NCBI RefSeq assembly: GCF_910592395.1
Contig: NC_088314.1
Span: forward strand, 9,116,001 to 9,180,000
Direction of reading: 5' to 3'
DNA: 64,000 bases
DNA from: Lineus longissimus
Taxonomy: Eukaryota > Nemertea > Pilidiophora > Heteronemertea > Lineidae
Shown: positions 35,593 to 46,138 of the stretch, one piece after another
Numbering within the stretch: the stretch's first letter is position 1
Layout: each line of letters starts with the position of its first letter
Notes under the pieces: model-generated
Told to the model about the DNA's origin: nothing
What the model saw: the letters and a program-made list of their open reading frames with translations, nothing else
Database searches by the model: none
Program-made: the position numbers and the translations under genes

Positions 35593-36771
35593 ATGGATGA
35601 AAGCATGGATCTACTGAATTTCACTTCTGTGATGAACGAATCACATGGGAACGTTCCCTATGGAATTCTTCCTAGCGATAACTTCACCGACGACATTTTC
35701 GCTAACTTTACAAACGGGACGACGGCGCTACCAACCTTTGTGACAGATTTACAGAAGTTCAGTGACTATTACGGCGAACATATCCACGGTTATTTAGCGG
35801 CCATGGTGTCTGTATTCGGTTTAGTATCGAACATACTTAACATAATAGTGCTGACTCGACGTCACATGGTCTCCTCGACCAATTATCTATTAATAGCATT
35901 AGCAGTGGCGGACATGTTCAAGATGGTGTCGTACTTGCCGTACTCGATATACTTGTATATCATAAAGAAGCCAAAAGTGGAGCAAATTCATCCCAAGGGT
36001 TGGATTATTTTCATTCTTATACACAATAGTTTCATTATAACGTGCCACACGATCGCTATGTGGCTAACAGTGTCGCTTGCTATCTTCAGGTATATTGTAG
36101 TCTGCCATCACACGCAAGGTCCACGCCTATGCAACTTATACAGAGCAAAAGTCACCATAGTCGCCATATGTGCGGCTACGATTTTATTCTGCATACCAAA
36201 TTATATAATGATGGACGTCGAATATTATCCCGAAATCGGAGGTTACTGGATGACCTTCCGGGAGATTCAATACAATTGGCTCCTCAAGGGTTTCAACTTC
36301 TGGGTATACGGTGTCGTTTTTAAGATCGCTCCGTGTATTATACTTTCACTGCTGAGTGCTCTGCTTATCTGGGCGATGTACAAGGCAAACGAGAAGCGCG
36401 AACGTCTAAAATCGCAGGGGAAGCGTGCCGAGTCGGAACGAACACACGAACACAACCGCACCACGGCCATGTTGGTTGCTGTCGTTTTGTGCTTCGTTAT
36501 AACCGAGTTACCGCAGGGGATGCTGATGTTGCTCAGTGGAATATACGGTGATGAATTCTTTTACAACATTTACTCTCCGCTGGGCGATTTAATGGACGTC
36601 TTCGTTTTGATAAACAGTGCTGTGAATTTTATACTCTATTGTATAATGAGTCGACAATTCCGCGACACGTTTCAAGCTGTCTTCTTAAAACCGTGTGTCA
36701 AAAAGGTCCAGAACAGTAAACAAAATGGGCTCCATTATAGTACTATAAATACACAGTCAACGCGGGTATAA
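35593..36771 (+). CDS. Neuropeptide GPCR, myosuppressin/FMRFamide receptor-like (dmsr-1-like), complete single coding exon
   Basis: This is a rhodopsin-class seven-helix receptor of 392 aa, expected at the plasma membrane of neurons or target cells, binding an RFamide-type neuropeptide. The N-terminus (1-65) has five N-glycosylation sequons (N9, N15, N30, N38, N41). Helices lie near 67-88, 98-123, 137-165, 186-206, 238-262, 292-314 and 330-352. Helix 2 has LALAVAD ending at D107. The DRY site is FRY (165-167), helix 6 reads FVITELPQG (301-309) instead of CWxP, and helix 7 has NFILY (345-349) instead of NPxxY, followed by MSRQFRDTF. From memory, the TELPQG and MSRQFR signatures are typical of protostome myosuppressin/FMRFamide (dmsr) receptors. 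No Cys sits at the outer end of helix 3 or in extracellular loop 2, so the usual disulfide is missing. The start has A at -3 and G at +4, with an in-frame TAA at 35575-35577. Stop is TAA. The exact ligand is inferred. Confidence 0.93.
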   Translation: MDESMDLLNFTSVMNESHGNVPYGILPSDNFTDDIFANFTNGTTALPTFVTDLQKFSDYYGEHIHGYLAAMVSVFGLVSNILNIIVLTRRHMVSSTNYLLIALAVADMFKMVSYLPYSIYLYIIKKPKVEQIHPKGWIIFILIHNSFIITCHTIAMWLTVSLAIFRYIVVCHHTQGPRLCNLYRAKVTIVAICAATILFCIPNYIMMDVEYYPEIGGYWMTFREIQYNWLLKGFNFWVYGVVFKIAPCIILSLLSALLIWAMYKANEKRERLKSQGKRAESERTHEHNRTTAMLVAVVLCFVITELPQGMLMLLSGIYGDEFFYNIYSPLGDLMDVFVLINSAVNFILYCIMSRQFRDTFQAVFLKPCVKKVQNSKQNGLHYSTINTQSTRV

Positions 36772-38114
36772 TAGTCGATACGTGGATTGTGCGTGATCTG
36801 TGACAGGTTACGCCACCTTTTTGGACAATGTGTCATGATACTTGTGACATGGTTGCTAGGGGATGTGACATGACACGAGTGTGATAGTTTCTTTGATAAT
36901 ACACAAAACGCTGGACTCATGCTTACAACTTGTGATATAAACATATTACGTTAATGTTGTGCAGGAAACATGGAAACAATTTCAAACGACTTACAAAATG
37001 GCTGTCTGAAGTTACCAAAAAATATTGTCGCTTTGCAGAAGTTACTGTAAAGTGGGTTGAAATTGTCTCCACTCGCAAAATCTTATTTTGGCGAAACTAT
37101 TAAAAGTTTAGCCCACTGAGATATCTTTTAACATCATTTTGTACAATGATTCAGATGAATGAGAAGGGTTTCCATGTATGGTTCAAGCTTTAGGTCGAAA
37201 AATGTATGACACAATTACACACCACTCTTGGCCATTGTCAGCCCATCTTACCGTACCAGTTCACCAGATCAAGAAAAAAACTATACAAGATCATCTGAAA
37301 AAACAACTTTTGAATTTTTTTAGCTAAAATCTGTTGTTATTTTTTAACTAAAAATTGACAACTTCAGGCTGCTATTTTTGATACACCTATAGTAGTATCT
37401 ACGGATTGTTCTTACTGAAGTCTGGATGACTTATGGATGTGATATTGTAAATACATGTATGACTGACTGAGATATATATCTATTGTGTTTGTATTGATAT
37501 ACGATAAAGTGACGAAAAATATTCACATTTTATAAACGCGGAATAATGACAACGACGAAAGTGGGCACAAAGCGGGATTAGCCCTCTTGGATTGCAGAGG
37601 AGTATATCACGGAACTTATCTTTTCGGAAACGGTGATATTGTACGTGATTCTGGATGTAGCCGTATGTGGGGTGCTGTATCAGGTGAGCAGAGGGATAAA
37701 TCATGAGATGAAAGGTTGCTGATACTTATTAGTATTGTTTGGGTCACTATCAATCCTCAAAGGAAAATGTCTTATATTACAGAAGTTGCACTACAGATTC
37801 CCACTCCGGCTTCATCCTTAAGGTTGAGTTGCAGTTATCTTGAGATGAATGCGTTTTAATTTAATTGTCAAAGCACCATCTGCATCTTTACAATGGTATC
37901 CAAATGATGCACTATCTCTTCATAAGTAAACACCACCAAATTTAGAAATAATCAGACTTATGTTTTCGTGGTCATACAGCTGCCAAAAAATATAACAAGA
38001 TGCCCAAGGGCCTAGCGCTCAGCTGAAATACATGGGTCAATGTACACAACATGGAAAGTACCTGGTAGGTCTCTTTCAACCACGATTTTGTTTAACATAT
38101 TGAGCGATACTGTA
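36772..38114. other. Region 3' of the GPCR, probable 3' UTR and intergenic
   Basis: No AATAAA was found in the first kilobase after the stop; an ATTAAA at about 37099 is the nearest poly(A)-signal variant. No other gene recognised. Confidence 0.4.
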
Positions 38115-38190
38115 CCCACATGTTGCAGTAGAGTAAGTACATCTATAATTATCCCACATGTTGCAGTAGAGTAAGTACATCTATAATTAT
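38115..38190 (+). repeat. Perfect 38-bp tandem duplication
   Basis: The 38 bp starting CCCACATGTTGCAGTAGAGT at 38115 are repeated exactly at 38153, so this is a very recent duplication. Confidence 0.95.
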
Positions 38191-40909
38191 CGAATGATCT
38201 GACATTCTGAGCAAACATGTTTCAAAACTACATTTTCCTTTCTCAATTGATAGTGATCTCATGTGAACCAGGATATTCTTTTGTTCAAAGTGTTATTAAT
38301 TTCAATAGGGACTACCCAACTACTGAACTACCAGACGACAAAACTATAGTCTGCAGGAACTTAATGTGATCATTGGGCATGTTTGGTCAGAAAATATACT
38401 TTGTTTTTTAAAATCTTTGAACGATTGTTGCAAATCAACCTCATATTAATGTCCTTAGGTGATGTCATGCCAATTATTATTACTTTAGAGATGAATTAAA
38501 GAGGCCTTCCATCACATGATTTTAATAATTTGATATAAGACAAGGTTAGCCACCAACGTCAACAATGTTAAAGGAGCACCTATAAAACAGTATTTTTGTG
38601 CTTCCTTCGACATGTTTGAGGAATTGGAGATTACATGTATATTAAGTGTAAAAACTATAAATATATTTCTTTTCAAACAAAAGTAGTTACAGCTCTGCCA
38701 AAACGTCAATGGTAAACTGCACTGAACATTTGTCAAGGTTTGTCAGAAAATGCTTTTGAAAATCTTTCGGATGAATATGAAAGGTTTTGCGAGTAGAAAG
38801 TATCAAATATCTGGATTACTGATCAATATCGTTATGTACAATACCCATTGTCACAAATTTAATTTATTGGAATTTAATAAACCAAGAGGTGTGGGAGGTC
38901 ATATTTGATTTTTGTTACACTGTTTCAAGTTATAGAGGCTTTCGACCAAACTTGTGCCAATTTCATGTGTGATGAGACATACTGCACCCGAGGACATTCT
39001 GCATTTCTTCACACAACCAAGGCTGTTTGTAAGTCCATGGTTAATAACAATTATATGTGTGGGGGTCACCGGTTGAAGGATGATGTTTGTATCGTCCGTA
39101 TCTAAATGAAGATATCTTATGTACTGCTATAAATTAACAAATGCCTATACCTGATTTATTTGGAAGACTTTCAGACCGAGGACATCCTCAGTTGTAGGTC
39201 AGTCCACAGCTCAGTGATGATGAATCTAAACGCACATTCATAGCTAGTCATCCAACAAGGTTGCGTTTAAGCAAACATTCCACAAGCCTCGCTTCAATCA
39301 GAGGAAATCACAGTCACGAAGTGCTATCAAACATCTAAACCCGCACTTCAAAAGTCAGTGACCTTTGGTGAATAGGAGCCAATCTGGTTAAAAGGTTTTG
39401 AAATGTTTTTCAACAGACTGAAGTCCATTTTTCTTCATTTCGTAGCCAGGTCTTGAATGTAAATGCCTTAATGAAGAAGTTTAATGCGCTCACATTCAAA
39501 TCTGCCTCAACTCTGTTAGCATTAGAATTTCAGATGAGAGAAATTGGAGCGCCTGGAATTGTTTAACTCTGCATTAGCTTTAACCCTCAAGAAGTTGGAT
39601 TACAATTGCAATCACACTTGGCCTCTGTTAGCTGAAGAGTAGCACATTCGTGGTCTGAGTATTAAAGGCAAGAGCAACACAATCCATGGGTCGCAGGTTC
39701 AAAACCCAGTCTGATTATCATCTTTATCTGCTAAAACTCGAGGGATGCCCATCTCGATCACCAAGGTTTTTGCATCTTATCAAGATTTAAAATACCCTCG
39801 TATGTTTTAAGGGAGTATGGACCATGAGGTTCAGGATGATGAATGCCCTGCATGAGCCTCTCCTTCACCTCATGCAATGTGCCTCAGTGGAGAATTTAGA
39901 GGCAGTTTTTCTGAAGGACTTTGAAACAGTCAAAGGCCAGTTTCAAAGCTACAAAACCTGCCATTATTATAATGGCTGAATTGAAGATAAATGCGAGTGC
40001 AAGCTCATTCCACTTCAGAAGTCAGGGTCTGTGGGCCAATGTCAGTTCCTCTTGCCTACATGCCCTTCAGTGTGGAAGGCAACGTGAAATTACATTTTTA
40101 TCGAAACACCATGTATGAAATGAGTATAACGAGGTCAATATGACACAAAGGTGACTCTGGATGATATATCAGACAGCCGCAGGGCTGTGCGATTTATCAA
40201 TCAATGATTCCCGATTAATTCAGCAGCCACACTCAACTGACAGATCACATTTGTGATTGGTATCTTTTTTCGCATCAACATGACTTGTAAACATCGTCGT
40301 GAGACAAGACATATTTGGGTTTTTCGAGGAAGTGCACTGTCATCAACATGCCAATCTTGTTTAATACCCAAGAAGGTAGCCGGAAAGGCGTAATGGAAGA
40401 TCGGTGGAGATGGACTTGGGGCATCATCCTTGGGTGATAACCTCCCCAAGACATGACAGGAGACAAATGACCCAGGGATTGATGTCAAATATCGTTATCT
40501 CGAAATGTATCTCTTCATTATGATCACCACAATCTAAAGTCATTGCGATTATGTAACGACATCATGATAGTGAAAAATGGCTCTGACATCAAAAATGAAA
40601 GTTATGGGCATATGGTGTCTAAATTTATCAATCATGTCCACTGCAGATTTGTCTTTTGAAACCTTAGTTTTTCGCTTAAAATTTGATTTCAACATTTTTT
40701 CATTTTTTTCCCGAGTCTGCTTTAATAATCAGTGACCCATAATGGCCCAGTGAATGAGATAAATGGTGTGTGTTGTGTGATTGCTTGAAAATGTAAGGAG
40801 CTTGTGTGTTACATTAATTTGATGATGTGATTGAATGAGAGAGAGTGATTGAGTGAACAGAATATGACTGAAATTCAGAAACTGAAAGTCTCATGAAACA
40901 TGTTGTCTT
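38191..40909. other. Gene-free stretch
   Basis: Contains the SINE head at 39643. A Cys-rich plus frame (38905-39105, 66 codons, 7 Cys) has no start context, and its CGAGGACAT block recurs at 39177, so it is more likely repeat-derived. AATAAA at 38876-38881. Confidence 0.35.
39643..39715 (+). mobile_element. tRNA-like SINE head
   Basis: GTGGTCTGAG at the A-box place and GCAGGTTCAAAACCC at the B-box place (39693-39707) have tRNA-like spacing. The body was not delimited. Confidence 0.5.
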
Positions 40910-42520
40910 TCAACCACTTATAACTTATACCACACACTCTACAATCTGTGCACACTCGATGTCCAGGCCTTTGTTACCATCGTTTGTGCAGTTGTACCCA
41001 AAGCATCTGTGCAAACAAATTGTTTAGACAAAGCCACACTTTAAGGTCTCACAGTCACTTTTAATTTGTCCTCACCACTTGTAAGCCTATATCACTGCTT
41101 AACAAGCTATGCAAACAAGTGCTGTCGAGATTGAGACATTAAAGGCCTACACTGTTCATAAAAAATTGAAAATTTGTAATTGAATTTGAACATTTTCAAT
41201 TGCATAAGTAGGAACTAAATAAAACTTTCAGCATTGCCAATGTCTAGACAGACATAGAAATGCTATAAATATCAAGTTTAAGCAAATTCAAATTCAAATT
41301 TTAAGCGTCACAGCATTGTTTAATATTGTATTTCTATTTTCCTCCACGAGGTACCCCTTTAAGGTACCACAGTACCACTTTTTGGCCTATATCATTGCTA
41401 AACAATCGATGTAAACATGTGTTTACCAACAAATTTAAGGTCTCACAACAGCTTTTGCCTTCAACCACTTGTAGGCTTATATCATTTCATAACTTGATCT
41501 GCAAAAATGTGCCTCTAGACATTGCCGCATTAAGGTCTCAAAACCACTTTTGCCTGCAGCCGCTTGTAATCCTAAATCATTGCAAAACTGGTTGTGTAAA
41601 CCTTAAGGTCTCACTAACGATTTAAGCCTACAACATCACACGCCAAACTTGCCCTATGTCATCAATATAAATTGGTGTTGCATTTTAATCTGGGCACTGA
41701 GTCCGATAGACTGAACTGAAGAAGAAAATGCCAATTTAAAGTTAATACCAAGTTAAACAGGGCCCTGGAAATATGCTTGCCTTGATAGTTTAAGGTCCCA
41801 CATCACTTCATCATTGCAATACAATCCTAAAGCAACAACATGTAGACCTCACAATCACTTATGCCTTCAACCACTATATATATCACTGCATACAAATCTT
41901 TACAAGCAAGCAGACAGACTGGCAACTATCTCAAAACATGGTGGAGTATGATCATTCAGTTGGTTTAAGATCTCACCTCACTCTCATCATTGCAGTACAA
42001 ACCTCAAGACCCAGCTACATTAAGGTCTCACAAACATTTATGCCTTCAACCACTTTATATCACTACATATGAAAATCTTCACAAGCGCGTAGACCAACTG
42101 GCAAATAATTCAAAACGTGACCTGTGTAGTATGGTCATTTAAATGGTTTAAGGTCTCACATCACTTTATCATAGCAGTACAATCCTCAAGAAAAACATGT
42201 AGATCTGGCCATATTAAGGTCTCGCAATTACTTATGCCTTCAACCACTTTATATCACTGCATACAAATCTTTACAAGCAGACAGACTGGCAACTATTTCA
42301 AAACGTGAATTCTGTATTGTGACCATTCAATTGTATAGGACTTGATATTGACTTTTTCACTTCATAACAAACCCCCTGCAAACACATGTTGATCTTGCCA
42401 CATAAAGGTCTCCAAATCACTTCAACCACTTTATATCACTGCAAACAAACCTTTACAAGCGAGCAGACAGACTGGCAACTATTTCACAACGTGACTTGTG
42501 CATTGCGGCTATTCAATTAA
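40910..42520 (+). repeat. Long degenerate array, ~100-bp then ~180-190-bp composite units
   Basis: AAGGTCTCAC...GCCTTCAACCACTT...TATATCACTGC recurs throughout. From about 41780 the array has four composite units with TACAAGC anchors at 41901, 42080, 42272 and 42454 (spacing 179, 192, 182), each containing two AAGGTCTCA half-units and ACTGGCAACTATTTCAAAAC. A family E copy interrupts it at 41136-41250. Confidence 0.78.
41136..41250 (+). repeat. Dispersed AT-rich repeat family E, copy 1
   Basis: ATTAAAGGCCTACACTGT, then GAAAATTTGTAATTGAATTT, an inverted TTTTCAATTG block and CAGCATTGCCA. The same order occurs at 52680-52765 and, reversed, at 58900-59005. Confidence 0.65.
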
Positions 42521-42849
42521 AAGTAATTGGTGGCGTCCATAAAACAAGTTGTCAATGACAGCAGACAACACGATGTTTTTTTTTAAGTAAGCACCAGTGT
42601 GAATTCAGCATGGATACCAGCTGTTGATTTCCCATATGGACTGTTTTTGATAATGATGGATGATTGTTAACCATTTACACAAACAGGCTGTGCAAATAGC
42701 TAATAGACTGTTATATTCTGAATTATTCCAAGGTGCGTGAGAAAGAACGTTGCACCAGCATAAAATATTTGCACACGCTGCAGTGAAATGGGCTCGTGAA
42801 GTTGTCAACATCGTAGCATAGAACAGGTGGTAAACTTGTCTATTGAACT

Positions 42850-42985
42850 CATTTGTACGAGAAGCTGAGGAGTTCAGCGCGCTCAACTTTTGGTGGCCCA
42901 ACCAATGGTGTCCACTACTGGGCTTGAACCTGGGCATGCCGAATTCCCAGTGCTGGTGATCGGTTGCTTCGACTCTTTTCCTACA
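42850..42985 (-). mobile_element. tRNA-like SINE head, minus strand
   Basis: On the minus strand AGGTTCAAGCCCAG (about 42919-42932) is a perfect B box, preceded by AAAGAGTCGAAGCAACCGAT at tRNA-like distance. The pattern is a tRNA-derived SINE, not an intact tRNA, because no closing acceptor stem was found. Confidence 0.5.
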
Positions 42986-43880
42986 ATGCAAGCTGGTGTC
43001 TCTCCCATGAGGCAGGTTATCAGAATTGTCTGAGTGGTTTAGTTTGTTTGTGACCTCACCTTACTGTCACTCATAAAATAAGGCATTGCCTCTTGATTGG
43101 TGCCATCATCATCATCAATCAGACAACAAAAATAAAACAACTTACCAAAAACCCAATCCCAACTTTAGTAACAGGGTGTCAGGGGGTGGCACCATGTTTG
43201 TCAAGATGATGAATCTCATTGCGATGACCTCATCATAAAACTTTTGCTCAACATGCTCAAGTATGCAATTACACTGACCTCACTGTTAAACTTTTGAGCA
43301 ATGATGCAATTACACTGTTGGCACAAAGCGAGAGAAAAAAAACAAGCAGAGATGATATATATTCTATTCAACGGCCTTATTTTCAAAATCACAATGGTTC
43401 ATTAGCTAATACGCTCATTCACAACCCAATCACTGCCGCCAAAAATACAACTTCTTACTACAACTCATTTTTTCTTAAGAAATAATGATTAACATTTACA
43501 CACAAGTAAAGCTCAATCATTTTGTTATGGGTTCATTGAGAAACTATCGTTGGATCATTAAACACAAGAAATCAGCCAATGATTTTAAACTCAGCAAATA
43601 AGGTTGCGGCAAGAAAAATTACCTGAATGAATTAAAGACCAACATTCACACAAGGGTAGACCTCAATCGTTTTATAAACAGCTTATCGAGAAACTAGCAC
43701 CGGTGAAGTAAACGGGGAAAGCAATCGATACGTCTTTAATCGAGCTTCAACAAAGCTGGTGTTGGATTAAGGTTGCACCGAATGTGCCTGTCGTTGCGAC
43801 AGATTGTCTCGACAATGGTTGCCTAATGACTGATAGCTCTTGAGAATGGCGGAGAAGTTTCTCCGTGCATTATGCCCATT

Positions 43881-44134
43881 TCTGATGCCATTATACACAC
43901 ACTGATGGAGTGAAAACATTTTGCGAATGATTTTGTGAATTTTAACACAAAGCTTTTCAGAGTTCTTTGTATTACAGTAGTGATCAGATAAGATTAAAAG
44001 AACACTATCTGATGCCATCATGAGCACTGATGGAGTGAAAACATCTTGCGAATGATTTCGTGAATTTTAACACAATGCTTTTCAGAGTTCTTTGTATTAC
44101 AGTAATAATCAGATAAGATTAAAAGAACACTAAC
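43881..44134 (+). repeat. ~126-bp tandem duplication, two copies, high identity
   Basis: CTGATGGAGTGAAAACAT, TTGCGAATGATT, TTTTCAGAGTTCTTTGTATT and AGATTAAAAGAACACTA are repeated 125 bp apart with few changes. Confidence 0.9.
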
Positions 44135-44790
44135 ATGACTCTGCAACCTGCTGCCAAAGCAGATATATACATGATTAACACGAAGATGTAATTAGCTGCA
44201 TCAGCTACATGCAGCATGTGTACTTAATGTTGTTTGGAAGCCAATAATTACAGTAAACCGTGATCAACCAAGATGAAAACAAGATTAGAATATGATTTAT
44301 TATCGGCAATATATTCACCCAGCGAATCAGCATCTCCTTCCCATGAGGACACTCTGATTGTCAGTGGAGATAACAATATCATTTGAGCGGGAAAACAGAC
44401 AAGACTTGGGGAAAGATTCAAAATTGTGTCACGTGAAATTTTAATACATGCAAAGTGCATCTGGTTGTGAGCTCACTTCTTCATACTTAACTGTGTTCAA
44501 AATGGAAATGACCAAAAATGTTTAGATCTCCTGCTGAAGAGTAAACCAAGTCGACATTTGCATTTATTTGAACTTTTTTTGCCATTTGCCATAATATTTT
44601 TGAGATTCCGGAGAGGCTTCGAGGGGTTTTCGATTTGCTAAAAAAAACCGAAAATCCGTTACATGTCAAAGGGTTTCAAAAGCTCTAAAGCATTCATTTC
44701 TTAGAGTGTACTCCATCCTTTATGCTTACATTAGTTCGTTTTGTGGACAACCTGCATAAAGAAAGTCCACATTGCATATTGAAATACAAG

Positions 44791-44963
44791 TACAGTAGAA
44801 CCTCTCTATTAAGGACATCTTTGGGACTGACAAGAGCTGTCCTCAATAGAGAGGTGTCCTGATTAGAGAGGTCAAATTGAATGGAAACAACCAATTTGGG
44901 ACCAAAACTAGTGTCCATAATAGAGAGGTGAGAGAGGTGTCCGCAAGGAGAGGTTCTACTGTA
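44791..44963. mobile_element. pogo/Tigger-like MITE, 169 bp, TA-flanked
   Basis: Ends are CAGTAGAACCTCTC and its inverse GAGAGGTTCTACTG, flanked by TA (44791-44792, 44962-44963). The interior repeats AGAGAGGTGTCC-type blocks in both orientations. The CAGTAGAACCTCT-type end and TA site resemble pogo-group elements. A diverged relative is at 13045-13195. Confidence 0.8.
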
Positions 44964-45412
44964 CATACTCTAGACTCACCGTTCGAAGACCGGTTCAATA
45001 CTTTGAAGCATGACCGCGCATTGAACAGGCCATGGTCCCTTGTTACTGATTGGCCCACACTTGTTGGTCTTCATGTATAGTAAGTTGATGGGACCGTGGT
45101 TGTCATTGGGAATGAACAGATCACTTGTGACCTAACCACTATAATAATTCTATCAGTGGTTATGTTTCCCTGTCTATTAGCCTAGGTCTATTGACAAGGA
45201 CTCTTCAATAAAAGAAATCGCATTGATAATAAAGTAAAATCTTTAAGTGCCTGCCCTCTTGAGTTCTAACTATGAAATTGATGCGAAGGCGAAAGGTATA
45301 ACCATTTCACATCGGATGTCGCCCAACCATTGTCAATCCTGATGTAAAATGTTGAATGGGATCCCACGAAAATGTGCATAATATCTCAGGGGACTTGGCC
45401 TGCATATCCAGA

Positions 45413-45543
45413 GACAGTGGGTGATATGAATAAAGGCTAGCAAATGCTTTTACTTCAATTTTGTACAGAAAGGCCAAGTGTAAATGTACATGGAGTTTTA
45501 AATAAAAGCATTTACTACTCTTTATTCATATCACCCAGTGTCA
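45413..45543. mobile_element. Small MITE, about 125 bp
   Basis: Terminal inverted repeats of about 38 bp (GTGGGTGATATGAATAAAG... against ...CTTTATTCATATCACCC) enclose a short centre. The inner parts of the arms also pair (AAATGCTTTTA with TAAAAGCATTT) with a few mismatches. Confidence 0.75.
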
Positions 45544-45910
45544 GATCAGTGAGGCTAGAGCATTTGGATGAGGTCGGGTGTACCTGTGTGAGTGTTTCAG
45601 ATGACCAATGAAGTATGCATGGAAATGAGCCAAATCAAATATGCACAGAAATCGACAAACCAAATAAGTGGTCCTGAAGGTGCTTTAGACGAACACATTA
45701 CAGCCATTATACAACATAAGATCATATGTACTGTAACCAGTATAAAAGGAGCCTGGGTGTCAACTGTATGAAAATGGAGCCTGGGGGTCAACTGTATGAG
45801 GCAGAAAAACAGACAGAAAATGATTATGTGACATTGTCATTTAGATATTGTTCCATTGTCATGATCATAGCGTTCCCCATGGGCTGATGCCATTCTTTCT
45901 TTGGGCAACA

Positions 45911-46137
45911 TATGTGACCCGCTCTACCAAAACTAGGCGCTTGTCGCATCTGAACTTGACAGGTTGATACGGACTTGTTGTTCATTTCCCTATTGTAGAC
46001 CTTTTGTGAAATGTGACCAAATCAGTTTGTAATAGATTTCACAAAAGGTCTACAATAGGGAAATGAACAACAAGTCCGTATCAACCTGTCGAGTTCAGAT
46101 GCGACAAGCGCCTAGTTTTGGTAGAGCGAGTCACATA
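45911..46137. mobile_element. Near-perfect foldback MITE, 223 bp with TA target duplication
   Basis: Arms 45910-46012 and 46036-46138 (103 bp each) are reverse complements with two mismatches, separated by a 23-nt loop. Ends read TGTGAC...GTCACA flanked by TA on both sides (45911-45912, 46136-46137), which fits a TA-targeting (Tc1/mariner-type) transposase. There is no coding capacity, so it is non-autonomous. Confidence 0.9.
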
Positions 46138-46138
46138 T

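Noticed and set aside
38905-39105. Cys-rich toxin-like or EGF-like peptide
   Set aside because: Only 66 codons, weak start and no recognised Cys spacing; a block of it recurs at 39177 in non-coding sequence.
40910-42520. CRISPR array
   Set aside because: Regular spacing but diverged units without distinct spacer/repeat alternation, in a eukaryotic context.
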